A stretch of DNA of 64,000 nucleotides from a virus. Shown one piece after another: positions 38,627-47,613 of this stretch. The stretch is from IMG/VR virus record IMGVR_UViG_3300030390_001550, positions 26,232-90,231 of that record; one strand, given 5' to 3'. The translations under genes were made by a program, and so were the position numbers. How positions within the stretch are numbered: position 1 is the first letter of the stretch; each line of letters opens with the position of its first letter. The notes beneath the pieces were generated by a model that worked only from the letters and a program-made list of their open reading frames with translations, was not told where the DNA came from and made no database searches.

Positions 38627-39118
38627 TTATAGACGTTTTAATTTTTTCAACTTGGGTAATGGTTTCAATTGCTTGGGCATAATACCCATTTTAATCAATG
38701 TTTTTTCAGTCCAAATTTCAAAGGTCCAACCCCTATCTTTGGCATAAGATTCTGCTGCTTTCCACTTATTCATATTTTTTACATAAGCCATACCTTCATT
38801 AATATAACGCTTAGTTTTGCGAGATGGTACTTTTGGCGGTCTAGTTTGTGAATCTGGTTTTATTTCTATGAGGTAAACTTTATCATTTAATTTTATTTTT
38901 AGGTCCATAAAATATCTATGATACTTCCTATCAACATCATAAAAATAAGGAATTACAACTTCCTCACTTGACCATTCAGTGATTTGTGTTTGACTGTCGC
39001 ACCATTGAAAAGCATACCTTTCCCAACCAGAGCGATATACGACATTATCTGGATCACCCTTGTACTTTTTACGATTTTTTATTTTATATTTGCCTTTGTG
39101 TGTTCTCATTTTTCTCAT
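38627..39118 (-). CDS. 4: gp4-like head completion protein
   Basis: A 163-aa basic protein; start at the ATG 39118 (M-R-K-M-R-T), not the longer AT-rich upstream frame. S-G-W-E-R-Y-A-F-Q-W-C-D, W-S-S-E-E-V-V-I-P-Y, H-R-Y-F-M-D-L-K-I and Y-L-I-E-I-K-P match the gp4/gp50 head completion family, which has a TnsA-like nuclease outline (E, D, E-I-K). In T4 it finishes filled heads before tail joining. A CATAAATA variant of the late box lies about 23 nt upstream on the minus strand. Confidence 0.8.
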   Translation of the reverse strand: MRKMRTHKGKYKIKNRKKYKGDPDNVVYRSGWERYAFQWCDSQTQITEWSSEEVVIPYFYDVDRKYHRYFMDLKIKLNDKVYLIEIKPDSQTRPPKVPSRKTKRYINEGMAYVKNMNKWKAAESYAKDRGWTFEIWTEKTLIKMGIMPKQLKPLPKLKKLKRL

Positions 39119-39125
39119 ATAAATA
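39118..39125 (+). promoter_or_regulatory. T4-type late promoter
   Basis: TATAAATA on the plus strand, 33 nt upstream of the gp48 ATG; likely start of the plus-strand baseplate unit. Confidence 0.75.
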
Positions 39126-39158
39126 ATGGTAGTATTAATGTATTTATGGAAAAAAAAC

Positions 39159-40148
39159 ATGCCAGGAAATAGACTAGAATTCCCAATCCATGAGAGAGAT
39201 CGTTATAAAGCGAGAATACGGTTTGAAACATTAGTGATTGATCCTATTGAGGTGGGAAGTGTCATAAATGCTCACGCTGCAAATTCTACAGATAAGAGAA
39301 TGGGTATTGGTCCTAGTGGACTTCTATCTGCTGATGCGTTGAGTAGGGCATTTCAGGAAAAAGGTCAATTATTTAATACTAAAGAAATATTGAAAAAACA
39401 AGTAAAAAGAAGAAGTGGTGAAACTTGTCATTTATATATGCCACCATCAATTCAAATACAAGACGGTGTTATGTATGAAAATATGGAGTTCGGAACATTT
39501 GCTACTGGTTTAAATGATATTTTAAATAGCGGTTCTGGTGGTGTTACGGCAGTTGCTAAAGCACTTAAAGAATCTAGTATTTTTACAGATGCTGCAAAAA
39601 TTATGAGAAGTGAATTTGAAAGCCAAGACTTGGCAAGAGTAGGAATTTCAAAACTCGTAAATAAATTTGGTTCAGCGGGTGGTGCAGTAAGATCATCTTT
39701 GCAAACAACACCAAATCCTAATATGAGAGCAATATTTAAATCTGTTAATTTAAGAGAATTTTCTTGGTCATTTAAACTTATCCCAAACTCAAAAATTGAG
39801 GCAGAAGAAATTAAGGATATTATTAATTGGTTTAGAAGAAATTTATATCCAGAAGGAATAGTTAGAGGTGGTATTGTTGTTGGTTACAGGTTCCCACCTA
39901 TGTTTAGAATCCATTTACTTTATGATTCAAAAGAAATGAATCGCACCAATGAAGCATTTATATTTAAAGATATGCATATGAAATCATTTAACGCCACCTA
40001 TAATTCTGGAACCGCAGGTTTTCATGCTGGTGGTGATTATTCTGAAGTTGATATTAGTATATCGTTTGTTGAAAGTGAAACATTCACCAGACAAGATTTT
40101 GATAAAACAAATGCTAGGACGATGCTTGATGGAATGGGGGTAGGATAA
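39159..40148 (+). CDS. 48: gp48-like baseplate tail-tube cap
   Basis: A 329-aa protein; ATG at 39159 with ATGGAAAA upstream. An N-terminal R-L-E-F-P-I-H-E-R-D-R-Y-K-A-R-I segment and a C-terminal tube-like half (V-N-L-R-E-F-S-W-S-F-K-L-I-P, F-R-R-N-L-Y-P-E, G-Y-R-F-P-P-M-F-R) match gp48, which caps the baseplate hub under the tail tube. TAATG coupling to gp53. Confidence 0.82.
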   Translation: MPGNRLEFPIHERDRYKARIRFETLVIDPIEVGSVINAHAANSTDKRMGIGPSGLLSADALSRAFQEKGQLFNTKEILKKQVKRRSGETCHLYMPPSIQIQDGVMYENMEFGTFATGLNDILNSGSGGVTAVAKALKESSIFTDAAKIMRSEFESQDLARVGISKLVNKFGSAGGAVRSSLQTTPNPNMRAIFKSVNLREFSWSFKLIPNSKIEAEEIKDIINWFRRNLYPEGIVRGGIVVGYRFPPMFRIHLLYDSKEMNRTNEAFIFKDMHMKSFNATYNSGTAGFHAGGDYSEVDISISFVESETFTRQDFDKTNARTMLDGMGVG

Positions 40149-40867
40149 TGACATTTTTTAACAGATTTCCAGTAGAGTTATATAACTTTGGGGATGAAAC
40201 TGATCCTTCCATAATTCAAAATATATCAGCATATGTAGATATTATAGATGAATTAAAAGATAATGTTTCTATATATGAAAAATATGAAATTATTGAAGGC
40301 GAAAGGCCAGATACTCTTTCACAAAAATTATATGGATCAACCAAGTATTACTGGACATTTTATCTTATGAATGATAAAATTCGTAGAAATGGATTTCCAC
40401 TACGGTCAAATGATGTGGTTACTTGGTCAAAGAAAAAACATCCAAATACAACTTTGGTTACAAGAGATTATTTTTTTACCAAAATGCAAATAGGTGATAG
40501 CATTACAGGAGTTACTTCTAATACAGTTGCTGAGATTATTGATAGAGATGTGAACTTAGGTCATATTGTTGTAAAAGGTACTAAATCGTTTACTAACGGC
40601 GAAACTATTCAAAAAACTGGAGATTCTACTCAATCAATAATTCTACAATCACATTCAAGTGAACATCTTGCAGCCAGATATTTTACTAATGCCTCTGGTG
40701 ATCAAGTTGATATTGATCCAACAGTCGGCGGCGGCTCAAACACTGAGGTTACACATCTTGATTATTATCAAAAATTAAATAATGAAACTAGAATAATCAG
40801 AGTTATAAAAGCAGATAGTATTTTAGAGATATATGATAATTACAAATTATCATTATTGGTGGACTAG
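40148..40867 (+). CDS. 53: gp53-like baseplate wedge protein
   Basis: A 239-aa protein with a LysM-like part: G-E-R-P-D-T-L-S-Q-K-L-Y-G-S-T-K-Y-Y-W (about 51-69), typical of gp53. N-terminal Y-N-F-G-D-E ... I-S-A-Y-V-D-I-I also fits. gp53 joins neighbouring wedges in the baseplate. Full length. Confidence 0.85.
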   Translation: MTFFNRFPVELYNFGDETDPSIIQNISAYVDIIDELKDNVSIYEKYEIIEGERPDTLSQKLYGSTKYYWTFYLMNDKIRRNGFPLRSNDVVTWSKKKHPNTTLVTRDYFFTKMQIGDSITGVTSNTVAEIIDRDVNLGHIVVKGTKSFTNGETIQKTGDSTQSIILQSHSSEHLAARYFTNASGDQVDIDPTVGGGSNTEVTHLDYYQKLNNETRIIRVIKADSILEIYDNYKLSLLVD

Positions 40868-40870
40868 ATT

Positions 40871-42205
40871 ATGATAACTCGTAGTATTGAACCAGAAAAT
40901 AGATCACCGTTCAATTATAATTTAAAAAAATGTGAAATCAGTGGAGAAAGAATGTCTGGTTCAATTGACTTGAGCGCGGTTTCTATTGAAATTAAATTGT
41001 TTGAAAATATTAATAATCCATTTATTAGTGGAGAAATCGCTATATTAGATAATGATGATTTGATGAACAGAATAGGTTTTTCTGGTACAGAAAAATTATC
41101 AGTAGAGATTGAAACTGAATTTGCAAATATAAGAAAGAAATTTATTGTTACTGAAGTTATTAACACATTAAGTACGAATGGTAAAGATAAAGTAATTTTA
41201 TTACAAATTTTAGAAGATATTTCATTTTTATCTAAATTAATAAGAGTTTCTAAATCATACAGCGGCTCTCCAGATATCATAATAAAAAATATTTTAAAGG
41301 AACATCTTAATAGAGATATGTTTAATATATCATCTCAAGAACATAATGATGGGCCGATGAAAGTAATCGTTCCAAATTTGACGCCATTAGGTGCATGTGA
41401 ATGGATACAAAGACGCGCAGTAACAAAAAGTGGTATGCCATTTTATCTTTTTTCAACTTTGTCCGATGATAAGATAAGGTATAATGATCTAGAATCTATA
41501 TTAACATCTAAACCATTGAATGAAAATAATACGCCATATTTTTATAATCAAGGAATTGCGAACAATAATTTGGATGAAAATGGACAATCATTTATAATTA
41601 GTGATACTACACAGTCTCACGCTGAAAATACGATAATGTTATGTCAGTTAGGTTTTATGTCTAGTACCTATACAAATATTGATACTGTAAAAGGTTCTAA
41701 ATTAGAGAATATGCATATTATGGCAGATGTTCTTAAAGACTTGAAAAGTAGTGTTTTTAGATCAGGTCAAAAAGAAGCAATTATTGATACAACAAATACA
41801 TTTAATAATAAAAAAATTCAAGAATATGATACAAGACAGATTACCAGAATTACTCCAACAAATTCATATGAAAATGAATATAAAAATTATAGTGAAGCGA
41901 ATGATGTTTCTGCACATATGTTAAAAGCAAAGGCTATATCTTTAAGAGGAATATTAAGTAAATCTCCTATAGATATATCGGTGCCGGGAAGAAATTTCTG
42001 CCAAACAAATAAAAATGTTAGTATCGGTAATACAATAAATTTAGACTTTTCAAGGATGTTGGAGTTTGAAAAAAAAATTCAGCATGACCCAAAGAAATCT
42101 GGAACCTATATGATTCACGCAGTGCGACACGTATTTTCTGGGCCAAAATATATGGCAACGGTTGGATGCAGTCGCTTGTCTCAAAAAACTCCAGAAAGAG
42201 GATAA
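40871..42205 (+). CDS. 27: gp27-like baseplate hub protein
   Basis: A 444-aa hub protein. The N-terminal beta-rich domain with I-E-I-K-L-F-E-N-I-N-N-P-F-I-S-G, the I-L-K-E-H-L region, and R-R-A-V-T-K-S-G-M-P-F-Y-L-F-S match gp27/VgrG-N type hubs. As a trimer it forms the central hub with gp5. Start 3 nt after gp53. Confidence 0.82.
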   Translation: MITRSIEPENRSPFNYNLKKCEISGERMSGSIDLSAVSIEIKLFENINNPFISGEIAILDNDDLMNRIGFSGTEKLSVEIETEFANIRKKFIVTEVINTLSTNGKDKVILLQILEDISFLSKLIRVSKSYSGSPDIIIKNILKEHLNRDMFNISSQEHNDGPMKVIVPNLTPLGACEWIQRRAVTKSGMPFYLFSTLSDDKIRYNDLESILTSKPLNENNTPYFYNQGIANNNLDENGQSFIISDTTQSHAENTIMLCQLGFMSSTYTNIDTVKGSKLENMHIMADVLKDLKSSVFRSGQKEAIIDTTNTFNNKKIQEYDTRQITRITPTNSYENEYKNYSEANDVSAHMLKAKAISLRGILSKSPIDISVPGRNFCQTNKNVSIGNTINLDFSRMLEFEKKIQHDPKKSGTYMIHAVRHVFSGPKYMATVGCSRLSQKTPERG

Positions 42206-42210
42206 TTATT

Positions 42211-43089
42211 ATGCAACCACAAGATTTTTATGGTGATACAATGCGTTGGTTTGTGGGTGTTGTTGAAGATAATTTAGACCCTTTAAAACTTGGAAGAGTT
42301 AGGGTAAGGATACAAGGTATTCATAGTGAAAGATTAACAGACATTCCTTTAAATGATCTTCCTTGGGCGCAAGTAATGCTTCCAACAACAGAGGGTGGTA
42401 TTTCTGGTATAGGAAAAATGCCTAGACTTCAGCCGGGTGCTATGGTAGTCGGTTTTTTTACTGATGGTATTAATTCTCAAAATCCACTTGTTATAGGATC
42501 AATTCCTACTATGGAATCTGAATGGAATAGTCCACCGATACACGGTTATGATGAAGGTTACCTTGAAAATTATCAACCGAAAGACTATTATGATGGGAAA
42601 GTTAAAAAGTTGAACTTACCTGGCGGTAGTAATCCAGAACAGTCATATCATTATTTTTTAAGCCAAGGATTTTCTCCAGAACAATCAGCAGGAATAGTTG
42701 GAAATTTTATGGTTGAATCTACTCCAAAAATGAGTACTAAAGCGAGAAATCAAGGTGATGGTAGAGATGGTAGTGATAGCATAGGTATTGCCCAATGGAA
42801 CTCTGGCAGAGCAAAATCACTGCATTCCTTTGCAGATACAAATGGATTAACTTGGGATGATTTAGACACACAACTTCAATTTGTTATGGTAGAATTAAGG
42901 GGTACTCACAAGCATGTTTATACTGCAATGAAAAATGCTAAGACTATAAAAGATTCTGCATGGATATGGGAAAGAAAATATGAAATACCAAAGTTGGGTT
43001 CTCATCCAGAAAGGTTTAAGTTTGCAAGAGAAGTTTTTGCTACTTATCTAACAACAGTTACTGAATATGAACCGCAAGCAGGAGAATAA
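42211..43089 (+). CDS. 5: gp5-like OB-fold hub with lysozyme-like domain
   Basis: A 292-aa protein; the ATG at 42211 is chosen, as the longer frame overlaps gp27. Residues about 8-100 are the gp5 OB-fold (R-W-F-V-G-V-V-E-D-N-L-D-P-L-K-L-G-R-V-R-V-R). Residues about 145-285 look like the Phage_lysozyme2 domain (A-G-I-V-G-N-F-M-V-E-S, S-I-G-I-A-Q-W-N-S-G-R). T4 has lysozyme and spike in one gp5; here they are split over three genes. It cuts peptidoglycan at entry. Confidence 0.82.
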   Translation: MQPQDFYGDTMRWFVGVVEDNLDPLKLGRVRVRIQGIHSERLTDIPLNDLPWAQVMLPTTEGGISGIGKMPRLQPGAMVVGFFTDGINSQNPLVIGSIPTMESEWNSPPIHGYDEGYLENYQPKDYYDGKVKKLNLPGGSNPEQSYHYFLSQGFSPEQSAGIVGNFMVESTPKMSTKARNQGDGRDGSDSIGIAQWNSGRAKSLHSFADTNGLTWDDLDTQLQFVMVELRGTHKHVYTAMKNAKTIKDSAWIWERKYEIPKLGSHPERFKFAREVFATYLTTVTEYEPQAGE

Positions 43090-43092
43090 TAG

Positions 43093-45006
43093 ATGCCATT
43101 AACAAATAGTATAGATTTTTCTCAAGTAAATCAAGCGTTAGGCGATTTGAAAAATGTTTCCGATCTTTCAGCAACAGCAGATAAGATGTTAAATTCCGCG
43201 CAGAATTTAGTAAATGTTAAGTCTACGCCACTTGGGAGTGAGGTTGGTGAGGTTGTAGGTGGAATTCAATCTTTAGTTCAAGAAGTAGATTACTTAGACC
43301 CAAACTCTTTAATTGAGAATTTAGGTGTCGCTAAAATAACTTCAGAACTTGAGGGATTTTCAGATTTACAAAAAATTCCTACTGGTCCTGTTATACTTGA
43401 GGCTCTTACTGGGTTGAGTTCAGAGTTATCTTCTATCCCAATACAATTGAACCAAATAATAACTTCACCTGCCCCAGCATCAATTGCTGCTAACTTAGAG
43501 TCTGTAATGGGAAAACTACCTAATGCTAGTGCTTTAAGTAAACTAAGTGGAAATTCTATAGACGCGCTTTCATCAGTAACTGATATGTTAGGTAGTTTAA
43601 CCACCCTCTCACAAGGCATTGGTGGAATTGAAGACAAATTTAAAAATGCAGCAGCAACTTTTGAATCCCAAATAAATAATAATTTAGCAGATGTGAAGGG
43701 TGGTATCATAAATAGATTGTTAGAAAACACCAATCCTGTTATTGGTAATGAGATAACTTCATTGTCCAAAGGTTTATTAAATGCATCAGAACAATTAGAA
43801 ACATTACAAAATATTTTAAATGGAAGAAATGATATAGTATCAGACCTAATATCAGAAAAGATTTCAAAAGCGTTCCCTCTTGATGATATATCAGTTTTAC
43901 AAGGTATGATTGGTTTGCTAGACCCATCTATTACAAATATGGTTAATTCTGGTAGCTTATCAGTACAAAAGAAAACTTTGGGTAATAGGGTATCAACTAA
44001 GACTGAACAAGCATGGAAAAATCCAGATGAGAAATATGTTTTTACAAGGATTCATTCTTATGAAGAAGTAATATCAGAATTTAGAGGTGCTACAAGAGAA
44101 ATAAGTGAGGTGGTTGTTCATTGGAGTGCCACATATATTAATCAAAATATTGGTGCGGAAGAAATTGATCAGTGGCACAAAGCCAGAGATTTTTCGGGAA
44201 TAGGATATCATTATGTTATTCGTAGAGATGGGTCACTACAAAGAGGTAGACCGTTGAATGAGATTGGCGCACATGCTAAAACTGGTGGTCATAATAATTT
44301 TAGTGTTGGAATATGTCTTGTTGGTGGATATAATTGCGCTAGTGGAACTAAAAATCCAGATCAGTTCGCTAATAGCACATCAATAAATAACGCACAGTGG
44401 GCTTCACTTAAAAACTTTTTAAGGGCGTTTTATTCAGTTCATCCGGGAGGTCAAGTTTGGGGTCATAATGATACTGATCCAAATAGTAAAATTGATCCGG
44501 GGGTATCTATGGAAAATTTCGTATTTAAACATTTTAAAAAAAGAAATCTAAGTATTGAAGGACGAAAAAGTTCTATAAGTCCATCAGTAATTGCAACTGG
44601 TATAAGAGATGTTTCAGTATCAAATGCAGTCGCTCCACAGACTCAAGAAGTTATTGAACCTAAAGCGAATACGCGAGATGGTCCTTTTGTGGGTTCACAA
44701 TATCTTGCAGAATCAAAAGGATTTTCTCAACACGCATCCTATCCAGAAATGTATGATTTTCAATATGTAACTGAAGATTGGAAAGATGCAAGCAGATATC
44801 CAATTGGAACAAAATTCACCGAATATACTGGACACCAGTTCTACGAAAAGGGATTTGACACAAATGTTTGGCAAATATGGGAACATTTGGTTGGTGACCG
44901 ACCTGGCTCTAGAATTTTAGTGGATACTAGTGATAGTGAGGAAGTAAATAGATGGGCGCGATTAGAAAAACGTCAAGCACCCATGGGAAGAATTAATAGA
45001 GGTTAG
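43093..45006 (+). CDS. Hub protein with amidase domain
   Basis: A 637-aa protein. The first 300 residues are helical and Ser/Leu-rich. Residues about 335-475 are an Amidase_2 (N-acetylmuramoyl-L-alanine amidase) domain: V-V-V-H-W-S, W-H-K-A-R-D-F-S-G-I-G-Y-H-Y-V-I, I-G-A-H-A-K-T-G-G-H-N, V-W-G-H-N-D-T-D-P, with His residues suited for Zn. The C-terminal part (560-637) is Trp/Tyr-rich. A second tail-borne murein hydrolase beside the lysozyme-like gene. RBS AGGAG. Confidence 0.82.
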   Translation: MPLTNSIDFSQVNQALGDLKNVSDLSATADKMLNSAQNLVNVKSTPLGSEVGEVVGGIQSLVQEVDYLDPNSLIENLGVAKITSELEGFSDLQKIPTGPVILEALTGLSSELSSIPIQLNQIITSPAPASIAANLESVMGKLPNASALSKLSGNSIDALSSVTDMLGSLTTLSQGIGGIEDKFKNAAATFESQINNNLADVKGGIINRLLENTNPVIGNEITSLSKGLLNASEQLETLQNILNGRNDIVSDLISEKISKAFPLDDISVLQGMIGLLDPSITNMVNSGSLSVQKKTLGNRVSTKTEQAWKNPDEKYVFTRIHSYEEVISEFRGATREISEVVVHWSATYINQNIGAEEIDQWHKARDFSGIGYHYVIRRDGSLQRGRPLNEIGAHAKTGGHNNFSVGICLVGGYNCASGTKNPDQFANSTSINNAQWASLKNFLRAFYSVHPGGQVWGHNDTDPNSKIDPGVSMENFVFKHFKKRNLSIEGRKSSISPSVIATGIRDVSVSNAVAPQTQEVIEPKANTRDGPFVGSQYLAESKGFSQHASYPEMYDFQYVTEDWKDASRYPIGTKFTEYTGHQFYEKGFDTNVWQIWEHLVGDRPGSRILVDTSDSEEVNRWARLEKRQAPMGRINRG

Positions 45007-45009
45007 AAT

Positions 45010-47127
45010 ATGACAACAGAAATAGACGATATTATAACCAGAGAAAAGAATTTTCCATTTGCCAATGAAAACCAAGGCATTGGGAAAGGTTTTTCTGATC
45101 CCTCAAATCAGTTTCCCAAAGCAGAATATACTGGAAAAAGTTCTATAAACGAATCTGCTAGAGGTGAGAATACAAATAATTTAAATATTAAAAATGGTAT
45201 TCCTGGAAAAGGTATGGGTTACCAACCAGTTCACGATTATGATTACTCCAAAGTTCAAGTTGATGAGTCTCTATGCGGTCACGTAATTGAAGTAAACGAC
45301 ACTCCGGGTGGAGAGAGAATACTTTTGAAACATGCTTGCGGTGCTGGAGTTGACATACAACCAGATGGTACTATAATTATTAATAGTACTGGCAATAGAG
45401 TTGATATTTGTAATGGCGAACATACAATGACGATTGAGGGTGATGGTACAGTTTTATACACTGGAAATTTGAATATGACAGTTACTGGTGATTACAATTT
45501 AAATGTAAAAGGTGACTACAATATCAATGTTGGTGGCAGAAAAGTTTTAGATATAGTTGGCTCTTTCACCAAAACTGTTGGTGGAGTAATGAGAGAATAT
45601 ATTAAAAAATCTAAATCAGTGACAGTTCTTAAACAATCCACTAATACTTTGCTAGGTAATGTTACAAATGCAATTAAAGGTAGTTTAACAAATATTATAG
45701 ACGGTTCTAGTGATTATTCACATAAAGGTTCTTTGACGTTTACCTCAGAAACAGATTTAGCGATAAGTTCTCCAAATATTAATATGGTTGCCGAAAATAT
45801 GACTTGTATTGGTACTGCTGGAACTATTGGCGGTAAAGATATGATAACTTACTCTAAAAATATTTTTGTTAATGAGACCGTTCAAACTAAAAATTTATAT
45901 ATAACCAATAACGCCAAAGCAGACGGAAAATTTGTAGGTTATTTGGCTGGGAATGCTTCTGGTGCAGAATTTGCAAATAAGGCAGGAGTTGCAAAATCTG
46001 GTGTAGGTAAGATACCATCTGATCAAAAATTTGAAACGCAAACAAATTTTGAAGCGAATTTAGACGAAACTGCACAGCCAGTAGACTCTGAAATAAAAAG
46101 AATATTATCAGAAACTCGCTTTGGAATTAGACAATGTAGCGTTGATGGTGATGGTGGTATTACTAATTCAATAGATTTATCTGTTCCAACTGGTGGGATT
46201 ACTGAGAAAGACCTAACAACAAGAGGCGTAAGGTCAAAACTTAAAAACTCTAATAACTTACAAAACAATAAGTTTGTTTTAAGGCAAGTGAGTAAAGGAG
46301 TCCTATCTCCCACATATAGTGATCCAGCACCAACTGAATTGGGGAGAATGGTTAATAAAAAAGAAAATACGGTGGCAGGTTCTAAAGATATTGGGCCGCA
46401 TGGAAGAGAGTCTAGAATTACTAGAACATTACATTCAGAGGCCGCAGAAACAGATAAGCATCATCAGTTGATACCAAATCCACTATTCAATCCATCAACA
46501 TTAACTGTAATTAACTCAAACACAAAATTATCAAATAATACCTCAATATCAAAATTTTCTGCATCTGAAGGTGATTCAACGACTATTTCACATATAGTTG
46601 CTTTAGAGGATAGGAGAGCAATCGCAAGGAATCTTATTCCTCACGCCAGAATTATTGATCTATACCAAACTCTTGATCAGTTTGATGGATATTCTTTAAA
46701 TGTCGCAGAAGGTATTTACAAACTAGGCCCAGAAGAAGTTGTAGAAAGTGAAAGTATTAATGAATTAAAGCAAACTGGTAGAGCAATAGTTTATGAATTA
46801 ATTTCTGTTACAACTGGAAAAGTAGCATTAAGTAAAACCTATGATTTGGCTGTATATCTTAAAGATAATATTCAGTACGATAAAATGTCATTATACTATG
46901 ATATATTAGACCCGAATGATACATCACACCATGCTCAGATTGCAATAAGTACTCCAAAAATACCATCTAACTATAAATCATTTTTTAAAATGGATTTGGA
47001 GACACTATGGAATAATAATATTTTAAGTTCAACAGATTTGGTAGAAATTCCAGAACAAAATGTTGGTAAAATATCAGATTCAATGAATATTGTTGACGCA
47101 TATGGTGAGGATTATAGTTCAAGTTAG
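45010..47127 (+). CDS. Baseplate spike-type protein (gp5 C-terminal-like)
   Basis: A 705-aa protein. Around 95-190 lies the OB/beta-helix type stretch of VgrG/gp5 spikes: G-G-E-R-I-L-L-K-H-A-C-G-A-G-V-D-I, then D-G-T-I-I-I-N-S, and repeats such as Y-N-L-N-V-K-G-D-Y-N-I-N-V. The rest (about 340-705) is unlike T4 and ends in a Ser-rich tail. It probably forms the membrane-piercing spike and extra hub parts. It completes a three-gene split of the T4 gp5 function. Confidence 0.75.
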   Translation: MTTEIDDIITREKNFPFANENQGIGKGFSDPSNQFPKAEYTGKSSINESARGENTNNLNIKNGIPGKGMGYQPVHDYDYSKVQVDESLCGHVIEVNDTPGGERILLKHACGAGVDIQPDGTIIINSTGNRVDICNGEHTMTIEGDGTVLYTGNLNMTVTGDYNLNVKGDYNINVGGRKVLDIVGSFTKTVGGVMREYIKKSKSVTVLKQSTNTLLGNVTNAIKGSLTNIIDGSSDYSHKGSLTFTSETDLAISSPNINMVAENMTCIGTAGTIGGKDMITYSKNIFVNETVQTKNLYITNNAKADGKFVGYLAGNASGAEFANKAGVAKSGVGKIPSDQKFETQTNFEANLDETAQPVDSEIKRILSETRFGIRQCSVDGDGGITNSIDLSVPTGGITEKDLTTRGVRSKLKNSNNLQNNKFVLRQVSKGVLSPTYSDPAPTELGRMVNKKENTVAGSKDIGPHGRESRITRTLHSEAAETDKHHQLIPNPLFNPSTLTVINSNTKLSNNTSISKFSASEGDSTTISHIVALEDRRAIARNLIPHARIIDLYQTLDQFDGYSLNVAEGIYKLGPEEVVESESINELKQTGRAIVYELISVTTGKVALSKTYDLAVYLKDNIQYDKMSLYYDILDPNDTSHHAQIAISTPKIPSNYKSFFKMDLETLWNNNILSSTDLVEIPEQNVGKISDSMNIVDAYGEDYSSS

Positions 47128-47137
47128 ATTAAAACTT

Positions 47138-47145
47138 TATAAATA
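47138..47145 (+). promoter_or_regulatory. T4-type late promoter
   Basis: TATAAATA, 27 nt upstream of gp25. Confidence 0.75.
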
Positions 47146-47172
47146 CTATAAACGAAAGTAAAGAGAAATTAA

Positions 47173-47613
47173 ATGGCAAGAAATTTATCACTTGAAGATA
47201 AAAATTTAGGAGTACTATCTCAAATAACTTTGAGAACTTCTTCCTATAGTGATATTGATTTATCCTTTACTAAAAGAAAAAACGGTGATATTTTCAAAAA
47301 AAATGATGCGGCGGCTGTAAAACAAGCAGTAAAAAACTTGATTTTGACCAATCATTATGAGAAGCCATTTAATATGTTTTACGGTGGTAATATTGTAAGG
47401 CTGCTGTTTGATTTAGCGGATGACGTTAATTCAAATGAGATTGAAAATCAAATAAGAGATGTGATTGAAAATTATGAACCAAGAGTAAGGGTGTTAGATA
47501 TATCTGCTAATATAAAAGGTCAGTATAATTCTTGTTCAGTAATTATTACATTTCAAGTTATCAATAGTAATGAAATATTAACATTAGAAACAGATATTGC
47601 AAGGTTAAGATAA
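47173..47613 (+). CDS. 25: gp25-like baseplate wedge protein
   Basis: A 146-aa protein of the gp25/IraD lysozyme-like family: S-Y-S-D-I-D-L-S-F, A-A-A-V-K-Q-A-V-K-N-L-I-L-T, E-K-P-F-N and Y-E-P-R-V. The gp25 EPR motif is present (E-P-R, about 111-113). It links the wedge gp6 to the sheath. Late promoter directly upstream. Confidence 0.92.
   Translation: MARNLSLEDKNLGVLSQITLRTSSYSDIDLSFTKRKNGDIFKKNDAAAVKQAVKNLILTNHYEKPFNMFYGGNIVRLLFDLADDVNSNEIENQIRDVIENYEPRVRVLDISANIKGQYNSCSVIITFQVINSNEILTLETDIARLR

Noticed and set aside
43290-43769. 159-codon minus-strand frame inside the amidase hub gene
   Set aside because: No start signal, opposite a well-supported gene; a shadow frame.
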